Assembly (NCBI RefSeq): GCF_002262875.1
Contig: NZ_NKYE01000015.1
Coordinates: 1 to 64,000, forward strand
Direction: 5' to 3'
DNA: 64,000 nt
Source of the DNA: Amycolatopsis antarctica
GTDB taxonomy: Bacteria; Actinomycetota; Actinomycetes; Mycobacteriales; Pseudonocardiaceae
Shown: positions 1 through 9,343 of the stretch, piece by piece
How positions within the stretch are numbered: position 1 is the stretch's first letter
Layout of the letters: the number at the start of each line of letters is the position of its first letter
Position numbers and translations under genes: made by a program
Notes under the pieces: generated by a model
Seen by the model: the letters and a program-made list of their open reading frames with translations, nothing else
The model's database searches: none
What the model was told of the DNA's origin: nothing

Positions 1-156
1 GACCTCGGCATCGCGCATCACCCGAAGAAGCCCCCGCGCCGACAACGAAGACAGTCGAACACCGGTCAGACCCCCGTGATCAACCCGCACCGTTTCCCGA
101 GAATCCATATCAAGAATCGCAGCCAACCGAACCTCAACAGATCCCCCACTGATCAT
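1..156 (-). CDS. N-terminal fragment of an unidentified protein (possibly DUF222/13E12 HNH family)
   Basis: An open frame on the minus strand starts at the ATG at 154-156 and runs off the left edge, giving 52 codons. The peptide begins MISGGSVEVRLAAIL and contains a segment LSSLSARGLLRVMRDAEV. Its pattern (Leu-Ser, then Leu-Leu-x-x-Met-x-x-Ala-Glu) resembles the opening helix of actinobacterial DUF222/13E12-repeat HNH proteins. That resemblance is weak and from memory only. Codon use differs from the rest of the window: many codons end in T or A (GTT, CTT, GAT, TCT), which suggests recent acquisition or relaxed selection. No good ribosome binding site is visible before the ATG. Confidence 0.4.
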   Translation of the reverse strand, partial: MISGGSVEVRLAAILDMDSRETVRVDHGGLTGVRLSSLSARGLLRVMRDAEV

Positions 157-1424
157 GAACCCATTCTAACGAACCCCGGACACCATTCCAATCACACCAT
201 CAGGTGCCCCGCACACGCGAATGTGCCATTCGTGCGGAATGTCGACAGTGGGCCGATGCGGGATATTATGGGAGCCGTTTCTGTCGGCGGTGTTGGTTGC
301 GGGACAATGGTGGCATGCGGCGCCGTACTGGCAGCCGGTGGCGCCATACCCTGCTCTTCGAGCAGCGGTAACGGGCCAGCGTCACAGCGTGGCGGGACCG
401 TATTCCGGACACGTACCACGATGCCCCCTGCTCGAGGGACCGCAGTGCACCCACGCCCCGCGCACATCCCGCACAGTCAGACCCCCGTCCGGCCAGGAAC
501 CAGACAGCAATGCCACCCGGAGTCACGCGCGGACGTCCAAGGTTGCCGAAAGAGAACCGGACGCCACAACAAGGGAACGACACCAAGTGAGACACGCCAA
601 GCAAACGCGACAACCAACCCGCACCGAAGAATACGGAACCGAGAAACCCGTCCCGTGGGGAACTGTCGCTGATGACCAGCAACGGCGAACGCCCCGAGGA
701 GCGACAGTTTCACACGGCTCGCCGAAGGCGTGCCCGAAACCCGAGAACACCCCGACAATACTCAACCCGTCCTCGAACACCGTCACAACCCGGACCCTCG
801 CCAACGAACCATAAGCATGCAGGCGAACCGAAACCGCTGAAGAAGAAACGGTGCCCACCTAGGTATCCCGTGGTATCCCGGAAAGTCGAACGGCCGAGTC
901 TCAGTTCCATGACCACCCGACGGTGCCTCCACCACGTTCGGGGCAGGGCGTCCGAGCACGGATCGTCCACTCACCGAATGAACCAGGTGACATCGGTCTA
1001 CCCGAACCGGTGGACCGAAACACCTGACGCCGAGTGGTTCCTCCGAGAATCACCCGAATCGCGGGACAAACCGGCGAACCCAGCCCGATCCCGAGCCACC
1101 CGGATGGAAAATCGGCGAACCGTCATCTCGGACCGCGACTGACCAATCGTGTTGGCGGAGGCCAGCCATCAGCGGGCTCGCTCAAGTGCCGTGGAAGGGC
1201 CGCCGGGGCAAAGACGCACTGCCCGCGTACGCCGATGCGGTCGGGTGGCCAACCGAGCGGCTGCCCGCCGGACCGGTTCGGCCGGCCTTGGCCGCCCGCT
1301 CGATCCGAAGCCGTGCCGACAGTGCCGCCTGAACCCCTCATCCCGGCCAGGGCCGCCCGACCGGCTGCCGTGCCGGCCGACCCCGCTCCCACCCGAGCGG
1401 CTCGGACACCGCCCCGGCTACCGA
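157..1424. other. Long stretch without a recognisable gene
   Basis: About 1.27 kb between the left-edge gene fragment and the choline module. Several open frames exist on both strands, but none gives a protein I recognise, has a convincing ribosome binding site, or shows the strong third-position G/C bias of the neighbouring genes. The top strand up to about position 1140 is rich in A and C and poor in T and G (motifs such as CGAACC and CCGAAAC recur). From about 1145 to 1424 it is ordinary GC-rich sequence. It may hold the promoter of the left-edge gene and decayed coding sequence. Confidence 0.5.
1383..1400. terminator. Possible short hairpin terminator after the choline operon
   Basis: CCGCTC (1383-1388) and GAGCGG (1395-1400) form a 6-bp perfect stem with a 6-base loop, 24 bp beyond the stop of the choline oxidase-like gene. 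There is no U-tract. Short GC hairpins occur often by chance in this composition, so support is weak. Confidence 0.2.
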
Positions 1425-3002
1425 TCAGGAAGTGGCGTCCTCGGCAACCATGTCCGCGCACTTCTCACCGATCGCCATGGTGGTGATGCACGGGTTCACC
1501 GCCACGAGGAACGGCATAGCCGAGCCGTCGGCGACCCGCAGCCCGTCGACCCCACGGACGCGCAGGCGCGCGTCGAGCACGGCGGCCGGGTCGCCGTCGG
1601 CTCCCATCCGCGCGGTGCAGGCGGGGTGATAGACAGTGTTGTGGGTCTTGCGGACGTAGTCGGTGATCTCCTCGTCGGTGGTGGCGTCGCTCCCCGGTGC
1701 GAGTTCGGCACCGGCCCACTCGGCCATCGCGGGCTGGGCGACGATCTGCCGGGCCAGCCGGACGCCGTAGGTCATCACCCGCATGTCGTGCGGGTCGGTG
1801 AAATAGCGCGGGTCGACCTTCGGCTTATCGCGGAAGTCCTTGCTGCGCAGGCGAACCGTGCCCGTCGAGCGGCTGCGGGTGACGTTCGGCGTGAGACAGA
1901 ACCCGTTCTCCGTGGTGGGGTAGCCGTGCCGGAGGGTGTTCATGTCGAACGGTACCGATCCGTAGTGGAACATCAGATCGGGGCGATCGAGCCCGTCCTC
2001 GGTGCTGGTGAAGATGCCGATCTCCCACCACTGGGTGGACCGGGTGACCATCGGCTTGCGGGCGTCCCACTGCACGAGCCCCTCGGGGTGGTCCTGCAGG
2101 TTCTCCCCGACGCCGGGGGAGTCGACGAGCACGTCGACGCCGACCTCGCGCAGATGCTCGGCGGGGCCGATGCCGGAGAGCATCAGCAGTTTGGGGGTGT
2201 CGATGGCGCCCGCGCTGAGCACGACCTCGCGACGGGCCCGGATCTGCCTGCTGTGCACGAGATCGGGGTCCAGGTACTCGACACCGGTGCAGCGCGTGCC
2301 GTCGAAGGTGAGCCGTTTCGCCCGTATCCCGGTGCGCAGCGACAGGTTCGCCCGGGTACCGAGGACGGGATGCAGGTACGAGACCGACGCGGAGGAACGC
2401 GTGCCGTCCTCGCGGGCGTTGATCTGGAACCAGTTGGCCCCGTGGGTGACCGTCCGGCCGGAGTTGAACTCCGTCGTCGGCAGCCCCGCCTCGGCGCAGG
2501 CGCGGAGCAGGGCGACGCCCGCCGGGTCGTTGGGTGGAACGGAACGGATGGTGACGGGGCCGGACCGGCCGTGGTGCTCACCGGGCCCGTCGTTGGTCTC
2601 CAGGCGCCGGTACAGCGGGAAGACATCCGCCGCCGACCAGCCGGGCAGGCCCGAGGCCGACCATTCGTCCAGGTCCTCGGCCGGTGCCCAGAAGGCGATG
2701 CACGAGTTGTGCGAGGAGCAGCCACCGAGCACCTTGGCCCTGGCGTGGCGCAGGAACGAGTTGCCGGATTCCTGCGGTTCCACCGGATAGTCCCAGTCGT
2801 AGCCGGACTCCAGCAGTCCCATCCACTGTTCCAGTTCGAGCACCGCCGGATCGTCCACATCGGACGGACCGGCTTCGAGCAGGCAGACGGTGACGCCCGG
2901 GTTCTCGGACAGCCTGGCCGCGACCACCGATCCGGCCGTGCCTCCGCCGATGACGACGTAGTCGAACTCCTCAGGTGCCGCGGACGCTGCGGGCTCGGTC
3001 AC
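1425..3002 (-). CDS. codA: Choline oxidase-like GMC flavoprotein
   Basis: A 525-residue GMC-family flavoprotein predicted to oxidise choline to betaine aldehyde, and probably on to glycine betaine, in the cytoplasm. The dinucleotide-binding motif IGGGTAGSVVAARLSE lies at residues 18-33. The segment VLGGCSSHNSC (91-101) matches the choline oxidase signature in which the histidine (His98 here) carries the covalent FAD and the following serine (Ser100) lies in the active site. E. coli BetA-type dehydrogenases have a different sequence here. The C-terminal NTVYHPACTARMG and VNPCITT supply the catalytic His and Asn of the GMC fold. The GTG start overlaps the TGA of the upstream permease gene (GTGA), so the two are translationally coupled. 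With the permease and betaine aldehyde dehydrogenase it forms an osmoprotectant module. A choline dehydrogenase role (betA) is the alternative. Confidence 0.85.
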   Translation of the reverse strand: MTEPAASAAPEEFDYVVIGGGTAGSVVAARLSENPGVTVCLLEAGPSDVDDPAVLELEQWMGLLESGYDWDYPVEPQESGNSFLRHARAKVLGGCSSHNSCIAFWAPAEDLDEWSASGLPGWSAADVFPLYRRLETNDGPGEHHGRSGPVTIRSVPPNDPAGVALLRACAEAGLPTTEFNSGRTVTHGANWFQINAREDGTRSSASVSYLHPVLGTRANLSLRTGIRAKRLTFDGTRCTGVEYLDPDLVHSRQIRARREVVLSAGAIDTPKLLMLSGIGPAEHLREVGVDVLVDSPGVGENLQDHPEGLVQWDARKPMVTRSTQWWEIGIFTSTEDGLDRPDLMFHYGSVPFDMNTLRHGYPTTENGFCLTPNVTRSRSTGTVRLRSKDFRDKPKVDPRYFTDPHDMRVMTYGVRLARQIVAQPAMAEWAGAELAPGSDATTDEEITDYVRKTHNTVYHPACTARMGADGDPAAVLDARLRVRGVDGLRVADGSAMPFLVAVNPCITTMAIGEKCADMVAEDATS

Positions 3003-4552
3003 TTCGGGGCCTCCTCGGAGTCGGCGTCGGGTTCGGTGGCGGCGGGCAGGGCGGCGTGGTCGGCGAGGGTGCCGACCTTGCGTCGCTGCACGAACCAGTA
3101 GTAGGCGAAGCCACCCGCGGCGAAGATCCCGACGAACAGCACGGAACTCCACTGCAGGTACCAGTGGAAGGGTTCGGTGGCGTTGTAGATCTCCTTGCGT
3201 GGCCACGCAAGGTTCACCGCCATCCCGATACCCCACAGGACGGCGACTACGTTCACCGGCAGGCCCCAGCGGCCGAGCGAGAACCGGCCTTCCGGGGCGC
3301 CCTTCCTCGGCCACTCGCCACGGAAACGCTTGACCAGCAAGGGAATCGTCACCAGCAGGTAGGCGATGTAGATGAGGATGATCGCCAGGCTGGTGACGGC
3401 GGAGAAGATCTGCGGCGAGTTGATGTTCACCAGCAGCAGAGCCACCGCTATGACACCGATGAGAATCGCCGGGACGATGGGAGTGCCGGTCTTCGGGCTG
3501 ACCTTCGCCAGGCGCGAGCCCGCAGGCAGGGCGTTGTCCCTGGCCATCGCGAACGCGATCCGGATGGCCGCGGTGTGCACGGCCAGCACGCACACGGTGA
3601 TCGCGATGAACACGATGAACAGGAAAGCCCTGCCGATCGTCGGCCCGAGCGCGTCGGTGAGGACGAACTGCAGTCCGTCGACGCTCAGTTCCGGGGCGGC
3701 GATGTCGCTGACGGCCATCAGCGCGAACAGGATGATCAGCCCGCCCAGCACGAACGAGGCCAGCAGCGCCCGCAGGATCGCCTTCGGCGCGTTGCGATGC
3801 GGGTCGACCGACTCCTCGCCGAGGGAGGCCGCCGTGTCGAAGCCGTACATGACGTAGGAGGACGCGATGGCCGCGACGAGGAACGCACCCAGGTAGCCGG
3901 CGGAGTTGTCGGCTCCGGTGCCGAGGGTCTCGGTGACGACGTCCGGCCCGCGGGTGAAGTGCGCCGCCAGGAAGACGATCAGCAGTACCGCGGCGATCAG
4001 TTCGATGGCCACGCCCGCACTGTTGATCCGCGCCATCAGCTTGACGCCGAACGCGTTCACCAGCGTGGTGAACAGGATCAGCATGCTGGCCAGCAGGACC
4101 GCGTTCGTCGCCGCGTCGTAGGTGCCGGTTCCGTCGCCGACGAACTGGAAGAACTCGGAGATCTGCGGCAGCGTCCGCTGGTACGCCAGCGCTGTGGCGG
4201 AGATCGACACGATCGAGGCCAGCAGCATCATCCAGCCCGCCATCCAGGCGACGTGCGAGTTGGAGAGCTTCTTCGCCCAGTTGTAGACCGAGCCGGCGAC
4301 CGGGTAGTGGGCGGCGAGTTCGGCGAAACTGAGTGCCACCATGAGCTGCCCGGCGAACACCAGCGGCCAGGACCACCAGTAGGCGGGGCCGCCCTCGGAC
4401 AGGCCGAGGTAGGAGAGCTGGAAAACGCCGGTCAGCACCGAGATGTAGCTGATCCCCGCGGCGAAGGTGTGGAAACTGCCCAGGGTGCGCTTGAGCTGGT
4501 TGGTGTACCCGAACTCGTTGAGTTCGGCGTCGCCCGAAGCCGTCGTCGACAT
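2999..4552 (-). CDS. APC-superfamily permease, likely choline or amine uptake
   Basis: A 517-residue polytopic membrane protein of the amino acid-polyamine-organocation superfamily. It shows about twelve hydrophobic segments, beginning with TFAAGISYISVLTGVFQLSY and followed by the conserved SFAELAAHYPVAGSVYNWAK region. The ATG at 4550-4552 is preceded by AGAGGA about 7 bases upstream, so I prefer it to an in-frame start 24 bases further up. The gene sits between the betaine aldehyde dehydrogenase and the choline oxidase-like gene. Choline, betaine aldehyde or a related amine is therefore the likely substrate. The family alone does not settle this, since most characterised members carry amino acids or GABA. 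The C-terminus is charged and acidic. Confidence 0.8.
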   Translation of the reverse strand: MSTTASGDAELNEFGYTNQLKRTLGSFHTFAAGISYISVLTGVFQLSYLGLSEGGPAYWWSWPLVFAGQLMVALSFAELAAHYPVAGSVYNWAKKLSNSHVAWMAGWMMLLASIVSISATALAYQRTLPQISEFFQFVGDGTGTYDAATNAVLLASMLILFTTLVNAFGVKLMARINSAGVAIELIAAVLLIVFLAAHFTRGPDVVTETLGTGADNSAGYLGAFLVAAIASSYVMYGFDTAASLGEESVDPHRNAPKAILRALLASFVLGGLIILFALMAVSDIAAPELSVDGLQFVLTDALGPTIGRAFLFIVFIAITVCVLAVHTAAIRIAFAMARDNALPAGSRLAKVSPKTGTPIVPAILIGVIAVALLLVNINSPQIFSAVTSLAIILIYIAYLLVTIPLLVKRFRGEWPRKGAPEGRFSLGRWGLPVNVVAVLWGIGMAVNLAWPRKEIYNATEPFHWYLQWSSVLFVGIFAAGGFAYYWFVQRRKVGTLADHAALPAATEPDADSEEAPK

Positions 4553-4645
4553 CGCATTCCTCTCGTCACCCGGCACCGGGAACCGGATGCCGTGGCAGCG
4601 GGTACCGCTGCCGGACCGTCTGCTGTCGTACGCGAGCCGGCGACG

Positions 4646-6124
4646 CTATTCGGGAGTGCCGGAGAACCACCGCGGCGGTTCCGGCCGCAGGTTCTGGTAG
4701 ATGTGCTTCGCTTCCTGGTACTCGGCCAGCCCCGTCGGGCCCAGTTCGCGGCCGACACCGGACTGCTTGAAGCCGCCCCACTCGGCCTGCGGCAGGTACG
4801 GGTGGAAGTCGTTGATCCACACCGTGCCGTGGCGCAGCCGGTTCGCGACGCGCTGGGCCTTCGAGGCGTCGTCGGTGAAGACGCCGCCGGCGAGGCCGTA
4901 GAAGGTGTCGTTGGCGATGCGCACGGCGTCGTCCTCGTCGGTGAAGGTCTCCACCGTCAGCACCGGGCCGAACGATTCCTCGGTGACCGCGTGGCTGCCC
5001 TGCCGGACCCCGTCCAGAACGGTCGGCAGGTAGTAGTGGCCGGAGTCGAATTCGGCGCCGGAGGGGCGCCCGCCGCCGGTGCGCAGGACGGCGCCTTCCT
5101 CGATGGAGGTGGCGACGTAGGCCTCGACCTTCTCGCGGTGCTCGGCGGAGATGAGTGGTCCGGTCTCCGCCTTGGGGTCGAACGGCCCGCCGAGCCGGAT
5201 GAGTTCCGCGCGCCGGACGATCTCGTCCACGAACCGGTCGTGCAGTTCCTCCTGCACGATCAGCCGGGTGCCTGCCGAGCACACCTGGCCGGAGTGCAGG
5301 AACACCGCGGTGACCGCGTAGTCGACGGCGGTCTCGAAGTCGGCGTCGGCGAACACGACGTTCGGGTTCTTCCCGCCGAGTTCCAGCGCCACCTTCTTCA
5401 CCGTGGCCGCAGCCGCGGCGGCGATGCGCCTGCCGGTGGCCAGGCCGCCGGTGAAGGAGACCAGGTCGACGTCCGGGTGTTCGGACAGCGGGGCGCCGAC
5501 CTCCGGGCCCGCGCCCAGCACGAGGTTCGCGGCCCCGCGCGGTAGTCCCGCCTCGGCCAGCAGGCCCATCAGCAGGATCGAGGTGTGCGGGGTGAGTTCG
5601 CTCGGCTTCAGCACGAAGGTGTTGCCGGCGGCCAGTGCCGGGGCGACCTTCCACGCGGTCTGCAGCAGCGGGTAGTTCCACGGTGTGATCAGCCCGCACA
5701 CGCCGACCGGCTCGTGCACGATGCGGCTGAACGCGTCCGGGGAGCCGGTGTCCACGACCCGGCCCGCGTCCTGTCCGGCGAGTTTGCCGAAGTACCGGAA
5801 GCAGGCGGCGATGTCGGCCATGTCGAGTTCGCTCTCGACGAGCCGCTTGCCGGTGTCCAGCGATTCCGCTCTGGCGAAGGCGGCCAGATCACGCTCGAGC
5901 AGGCCGGCGACCCGCAGTAGCAGGTCACCGCGCTCGGAGGCCGCCGTGGCCGGCCAGGGGCCGTTGTCGAACGCCTCGCGTGCCGCGGCGATCGCGGCGA
6001 TCGTGTCCTCGGCCGCCCCCTCGTCGACCTCGGCCACCGGTGAGCCGTCGGCCGGGCAGTGGATCTGCCTGCGCCGCCCGCTCGTGGAGGCGACCCACCG
6101 GCCACCGATGAAGAAATCCGCCAT
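4646..6124 (-). CDS. betB: Betaine aldehyde dehydrogenase
   Basis: A 492-residue NAD(P)+-dependent aldehyde dehydrogenase, full length for the family, expected to oxidise betaine aldehyde to glycine betaine. The catalytic Cys282 lies in HSGQVCSAGTRL, the general base Glu248 in LELGGKNPNVVF, and the oxyanion Asn150 in ITPWNYPLLQ. The HSGQVCSAGTR form of the cysteine motif is typical of betaine aldehyde dehydrogenases. The ATG at 6122-6124 has AGAGGA a few bases upstream and gives the usual MADFFIGGRW start; an ATG 18 bases earlier is less likely. It is the first gene of the choline module, 93 bp ahead of the permease. Its promoter should lie in 6125-6233, where I see no clear operator. Confidence 0.85.
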   Translation of the reverse strand: MADFFIGGRWVASTSGRRRQIHCPADGSPVAEVDEGAAEDTIAAIAAAREAFDNGPWPATAASERGDLLLRVAGLLERDLAAFARAESLDTGKRLVESELDMADIAACFRYFGKLAGQDAGRVVDTGSPDAFSRIVHEPVGVCGLITPWNYPLLQTAWKVAPALAAGNTFVLKPSELTPHTSILLMGLLAEAGLPRGAANLVLGAGPEVGAPLSEHPDVDLVSFTGGLATGRRIAAAAAATVKKVALELGGKNPNVVFADADFETAVDYAVTAVFLHSGQVCSAGTRLIVQEELHDRFVDEIVRRAELIRLGGPFDPKAETGPLISAEHREKVEAYVATSIEEGAVLRTGGGRPSGAEFDSGHYYLPTVLDGVRQGSHAVTEESFGPVLTVETFTDEDDAVRIANDTFYGLAGGVFTDDASKAQRVANRLRHGTVWINDFHPYLPQAEWGGFKQSGVGRELGPTGLAEYQEAKHIYQNLRPEPPRWFSGTPE

Positions 6125-6233
6125 CTGTCCTCTTTCGCCCAAGACCGCCGGACCGGCACTCGCCCGGCTCGTGCGCGGGCCATCCTATGCCCTGCCCGGC
6201 CCGGCGCCAGGCCCAGCGCGAACCGGCGGGACC

Positions 6234-7439
6234 TCAGACGTGGACGGCGTGACCGGGGTAGTAGTCCCGCGCACGGCCGCGCGAGTCCAGCGTCGCGGCC
6301 AGCTTCATCCCGGTCTTCTCGATGGCGTGGTAGCTGATCAGCGCCACCGGGATGGCCAGTGCGAGCAGGAGCACGGCGGTGACGCCGAACGCCCATCCCG
6401 AGCCCTTCTCCGGCAGCAGCCCGGACGTACCGAGCAGCCGCAGGATCGGCTCGTGCCACAGGTACAGGCTGTAGCTGGCGAGGCCGACGGTGACCAGTGG
6501 CCGCCAGCTCAGCAGCCGGGGCGGTGCGCCCGGGATGAGCGTGGTGCTCGCGATGACCAGCGCGCACCCGGTCGCGACGATGGTGTGCATGAACACCTCG
6601 GGCTGGTTGCCGGGTGGTTTCGTCAGGTGCGCCACGACGATCAGCCCCGCGCCGCAGATCGCCGAGGCGGCCCGCTTCCACCGCTGGTTCAGCCGTACGC
6701 CGCCGGCGGCGGCCACGGCCATCAGCAAACCGATCGCGAACAGGTCGAGCTTGGCGACCGGGCCGAACCAGACCGACCACGCGTCCTTGGGCACGTCGTT
6801 GACGAATCCGGCGACGATCTTGTACGTCAGGCTGGCCGCGGCGAGGGTGCCGACCCCGCCGAGCAGCACGGCGAGCCGGGCACGCCGGGACGCGAGTCGG
6901 CGGCACGCCTTGTAGGCCAGTGGCCCCAGGATCGCCAGCAGCAGGTAGAAGTGCATCTCGTCGGCCAGCGACCAGGCCGGGCCGTCGGTCCAGAAGATGT
7001 AGGTGTCGCTGTAGACGTGGGTGAACGTCAGGTGCAGCACCAGGTCCTGCCAGTTGCCCGGCAGTTCCGGGTTGGTCAGCGTCCACACGATCAGCACGAC
7101 CGCGAAGTACGCGGGCACCAGGCGGGCGACACGTTTGGCCAGGAACACCCGTGCCGGGCGGGGCGGTGAGTCGCCGAGGGCGGCGCGGGCGACGGGGATG
7201 CCGAGCAGGAAGCCGGACAGCACGAAGAACATGGCCACGAACATGTCGGTGCCGAGCAGCAGTTCGTGCCAGACCGTGCCTTCCAGCGGCCACTCGCCGG
7301 TGCGGTTGAACTGGTAGGCGTGGAACACCGCGACCGCGGTGGCGGCAAGTGCCCGGTACACGTCGAGCTGGTAGCGCGTCTTCGCGGGTGCGCCCGCCGT
7401 GGTCCCGTTCGGTGCCGGGCCGTTCGGTGCGCCGCTCAC
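6234..7439 (-). CDS. Membrane acyltransferase (acyltransferase 3 family)
   Basis: A 401-residue multi-spanning integral membrane acyltransferase of the OafA/YrhL type. It opens with the family hallmark RYQLDVYRALAATAVAVFHA, where the conserved His is followed by about ten hydrophobic segments, and contains FFVLSGFLLGIPVARA and WSLADEMHFYLLLA. Such enzymes O-acylate cell-surface glycans or lipids using cytoplasmic acyl donors. The GTG start at 7437-7439 overlaps the TGA of the glycosyltransferase gene (GTGA), so the pair is translationally coupled. The natural reading is that this protein acylates the polysaccharide or glycolipid made by that glycosyltransferase. The actual substrate cannot be read from sequence. 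Confidence 0.8.
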   Translation of the reverse strand: MSGAPNGPAPNGTTAGAPAKTRYQLDVYRALAATAVAVFHAYQFNRTGEWPLEGTVWHELLLGTDMFVAMFFVLSGFLLGIPVARAALGDSPPRPARVFLAKRVARLVPAYFAVVLIVWTLTNPELPGNWQDLVLHLTFTHVYSDTYIFWTDGPAWSLADEMHFYLLLAILGPLAYKACRRLASRRARLAVLLGGVGTLAAASLTYKIVAGFVNDVPKDAWSVWFGPVAKLDLFAIGLLMAVAAAGGVRLNQRWKRAASAICGAGLIVVAHLTKPPGNQPEVFMHTIVATGCALVIASTTLIPGAPPRLLSWRPLVTVGLASYSLYLWHEPILRLLGTSGLLPEKGSGWAFGVTAVLLLALAIPVALISYHAIEKTGMKLAATLDSRGRARDYYPGHAVHV

Positions 7440-9343
7440 GCGTTCTCCCCCCGGACCGGAACCTGCCGCGGGGTGATCGCCCACTTGCGCTCGCCGGTGA
7501 GCTCCTTGAGCTGGGAGACGCGGGCGACATGGTTCTTGAACTCGGTGTAGAACACGGTGGAGACAAAGAGGTAACTGACGAACCAGCGGGGGTGCTGCCG
7601 GATCTCCGGTGCGGCGAGCCGCCAGGCGAAGAGCACCTGCGCGGGGCCCGCGGTCAGGGTGTAGAGCGTGCACAGCAGGAACACCGGCACCGCCCAGTCG
7701 AGCGTGCTGAAGCCGTCGCGCCAGATGGTGTAGGCGATCACCGGGATCACCTGCAGTGCCAGCCATGGGTACAGCTCACGCCAGCCGAGCAGGAATCCGA
7801 CACCGAACTTGTTGCGCAGGGTCAGTTCGTCGGATCGGAGCGCGGACAGCAGGTGCCTGCGGGAAACCTGGAACCAGCCCTGCGCCCACCGCATCCGCTG
7901 TTTCCACAGTGCGGACAGGGTCGCCGGGGCGAGTTCCCGGCTGACCAGTGCCGGATCGTTGACGACCCGGCGCCCGGAGAGCAGCACACGCATCGAGGAG
8001 TCGATGTCCTCGGTGAGCATCTGGCCGTGCATTCGGGTCTCGTGCAGCACCTGGGTACGCCAGAAACCGTTGGAGCCGCCGAAGATCCCGAAGCCGTGCA
8101 GCTTCGCCCGGCCGGGGTGGCTGACGGCGTAGATCGATTCGAACTCGACGGCGACCATGCGGGAGACCCATGAGGCGCGGCCATTGCGGATGACGCAGTG
8201 GCCTTGGACGACGTCGGCGCCGCCGGAGATCCAGCGCCAGGCGCGCTCGAACGCGTCCGGGGCCGGGTGGTGGTCGGCGTCGAACACACCGACGAACTCG
8301 CCCTTGACGACCTCCAGCGCGGCGTTGACGTTCTGCGCCTTGGACGTGGAGTACGGCACCTTCATCAGCACCAGGCGCGAGTCCGCCTTCGCGAGTTCGC
8401 GCAGTTCGTCCTCGACGGGCAGTGTGCGCGGCGAGTTGTACGACAGGATCACCTGCAGCGGGCCGTCGTAGTCCTGCTTGAGCATCGAGCGCAGGGTGTC
8501 GACGATGGTGGCCGCCTCGTTCGGCAGGTACGCCGGGATGATCGCCGTCGCGGCCGGTGCCCTGCCCGGCGGCCGCTCCGGCGGCAGGTCCGGGTCGAGG
8601 GCGTAGAGGTTCTCCGCCCAGATCAGTACCGCGGTGAGTACCAGCGACGCGGTGACGATCAGGTACGCGGTGTTGCCGAGGTCGACCCCGCCGCGGTGCA
8701 GCAGCACCAGTGCGAGGAAGGGGGCGACCACGCCGACGGCGATGGTGGCCAGCACCTGGAGGCCGGTGCGGAGCGGCCCTCCCTCGCGGGGCCGGGCGCG
8801 GCGCTTGCCGCCGGGGAGCTGGGTCCACTTGCGCGGGATCAGGTCCACCTGGTTGGTGGCGATCTCGACCGCCTCCGTCGCGCGCTCGACGAGCGCGCGC
8901 GGGTCCCTGGTGACGGGACGGTCCGCGGCGTCGGTCCAGCCGATCACCGGCGTGACCGAGAGGTGTTCCCGGCCGACCCGGATGGGCAGCCGGGCGAGCC
9001 GGGTGGCGATGGTCTCCAGCCGGGCCCTGGTCTGCCATTCCGGCGCGCCGCGCAGGGTGAGGATCAGGCCGCCGTGGTGGTCGGGGGTGATGCGCTCCTG
9101 CTCGGACATCTCCGGCAGCAGCAGCCAGGCGACCTCCTGGAGTACCCGTTCCAGCCCCCGCGGTCCGAACCGGGACTCCAGCCGAGCCGCCTCCACGAAC
9201 CGGACGACCGCGACGATCGGCGGTCTCCGCTGGGCGGCGGGTCTACTCAGAGCCTGGAGCGTGTGCTGATGCCAGTTCTCGGACTCGGTGAGTGGCGCCG
9301 CGGAGTGAGCGGGGGAAATCGGCAAGGCTCGAAACACTCCCAA
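7436..9343 (-). CDS. GT2 glycosyltransferase with degenerate GGDEF-like N-terminal domain
   Basis: A 635-residue processive-type family 2 glycosyltransferase. Residues from about 260 carry the GT-A fold: TAIIPAYLPNEA, the DxD site FDADHHPAPDAF, the TED motif MLTEDIDSS, and QRMRWAQGW (QxxRW), as in cellulose and hyaluronan synthases. Two membrane helices lie before this domain (about 190-250) and three or more after it. The N-terminal 40-175 has the strand-helix order of a GGDEF domain (IVAVVRFVEAARLESRFG, a GGLILTL turn where GGEEF would be, then VTPVIGWTDA and a closing helix). The catalytic acidic residues are missing, so this would be a sensory or binding remnant. The start is uncertain: TTG at 9341-9343, with AGGTGA about 11 bases upstream, is the longest. 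An acyltransferase gene follows by 4-base overlap. Confidence 0.75.
   Translation of the reverse strand: MGVFRALPISPAHSAAPLTESENWHQHTLQALSRPAAQRRPPIVAVVRFVEAARLESRFGPRGLERVLQEVAWLLLPEMSEQERITPDHHGGLILTLRGAPEWQTRARLETIATRLARLPIRVGREHLSVTPVIGWTDAADRPVTRDPRALVERATEAVEIATNQVDLIPRKWTQLPGGKRRARPREGGPLRTGLQVLATIAVGVVAPFLALVLLHRGGVDLGNTAYLIVTASLVLTAVLIWAENLYALDPDLPPERPPGRAPAATAIIPAYLPNEAATIVDTLRSMLKQDYDGPLQVILSYNSPRTLPVEDELRELAKADSRLVLMKVPYSTSKAQNVNAALEVVKGEFVGVFDADHHPAPDAFERAWRWISGGADVVQGHCVIRNGRASWVSRMVAVEFESIYAVSHPGRAKLHGFGIFGGSNGFWRTQVLHETRMHGQMLTEDIDSSMRVLLSGRRVVNDPALVSRELAPATLSALWKQRMRWAQGWFQVSRRHLLSALRSDELTLRNKFGVGFLLGWRELYPWLALQVIPVIAYTIWRDGFSTLDWAVPVFLLCTLYTLTAGPAQVLFAWRLAAPEIRQHPRWFVSYLFVSTVFYTEFKNHVARVSQLKELTGERKWAITPRQVPVRGENA

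Noticed and set aside
157..1140. CRISPR array or direct-repeat cluster in the left-end region
   Set aside because: The recurring CGAACC-like words are short and irregularly spaced; no repeat-spacer periodicity is present.
1149..5545. Very long plus-strand open frames opposite the choline genes
   Set aside because: They mirror the strongly G/C-biased third positions of the real minus-strand genes, give low-complexity Arg/Gly/Val-rich products without motifs, and have no ribosome binding sites.
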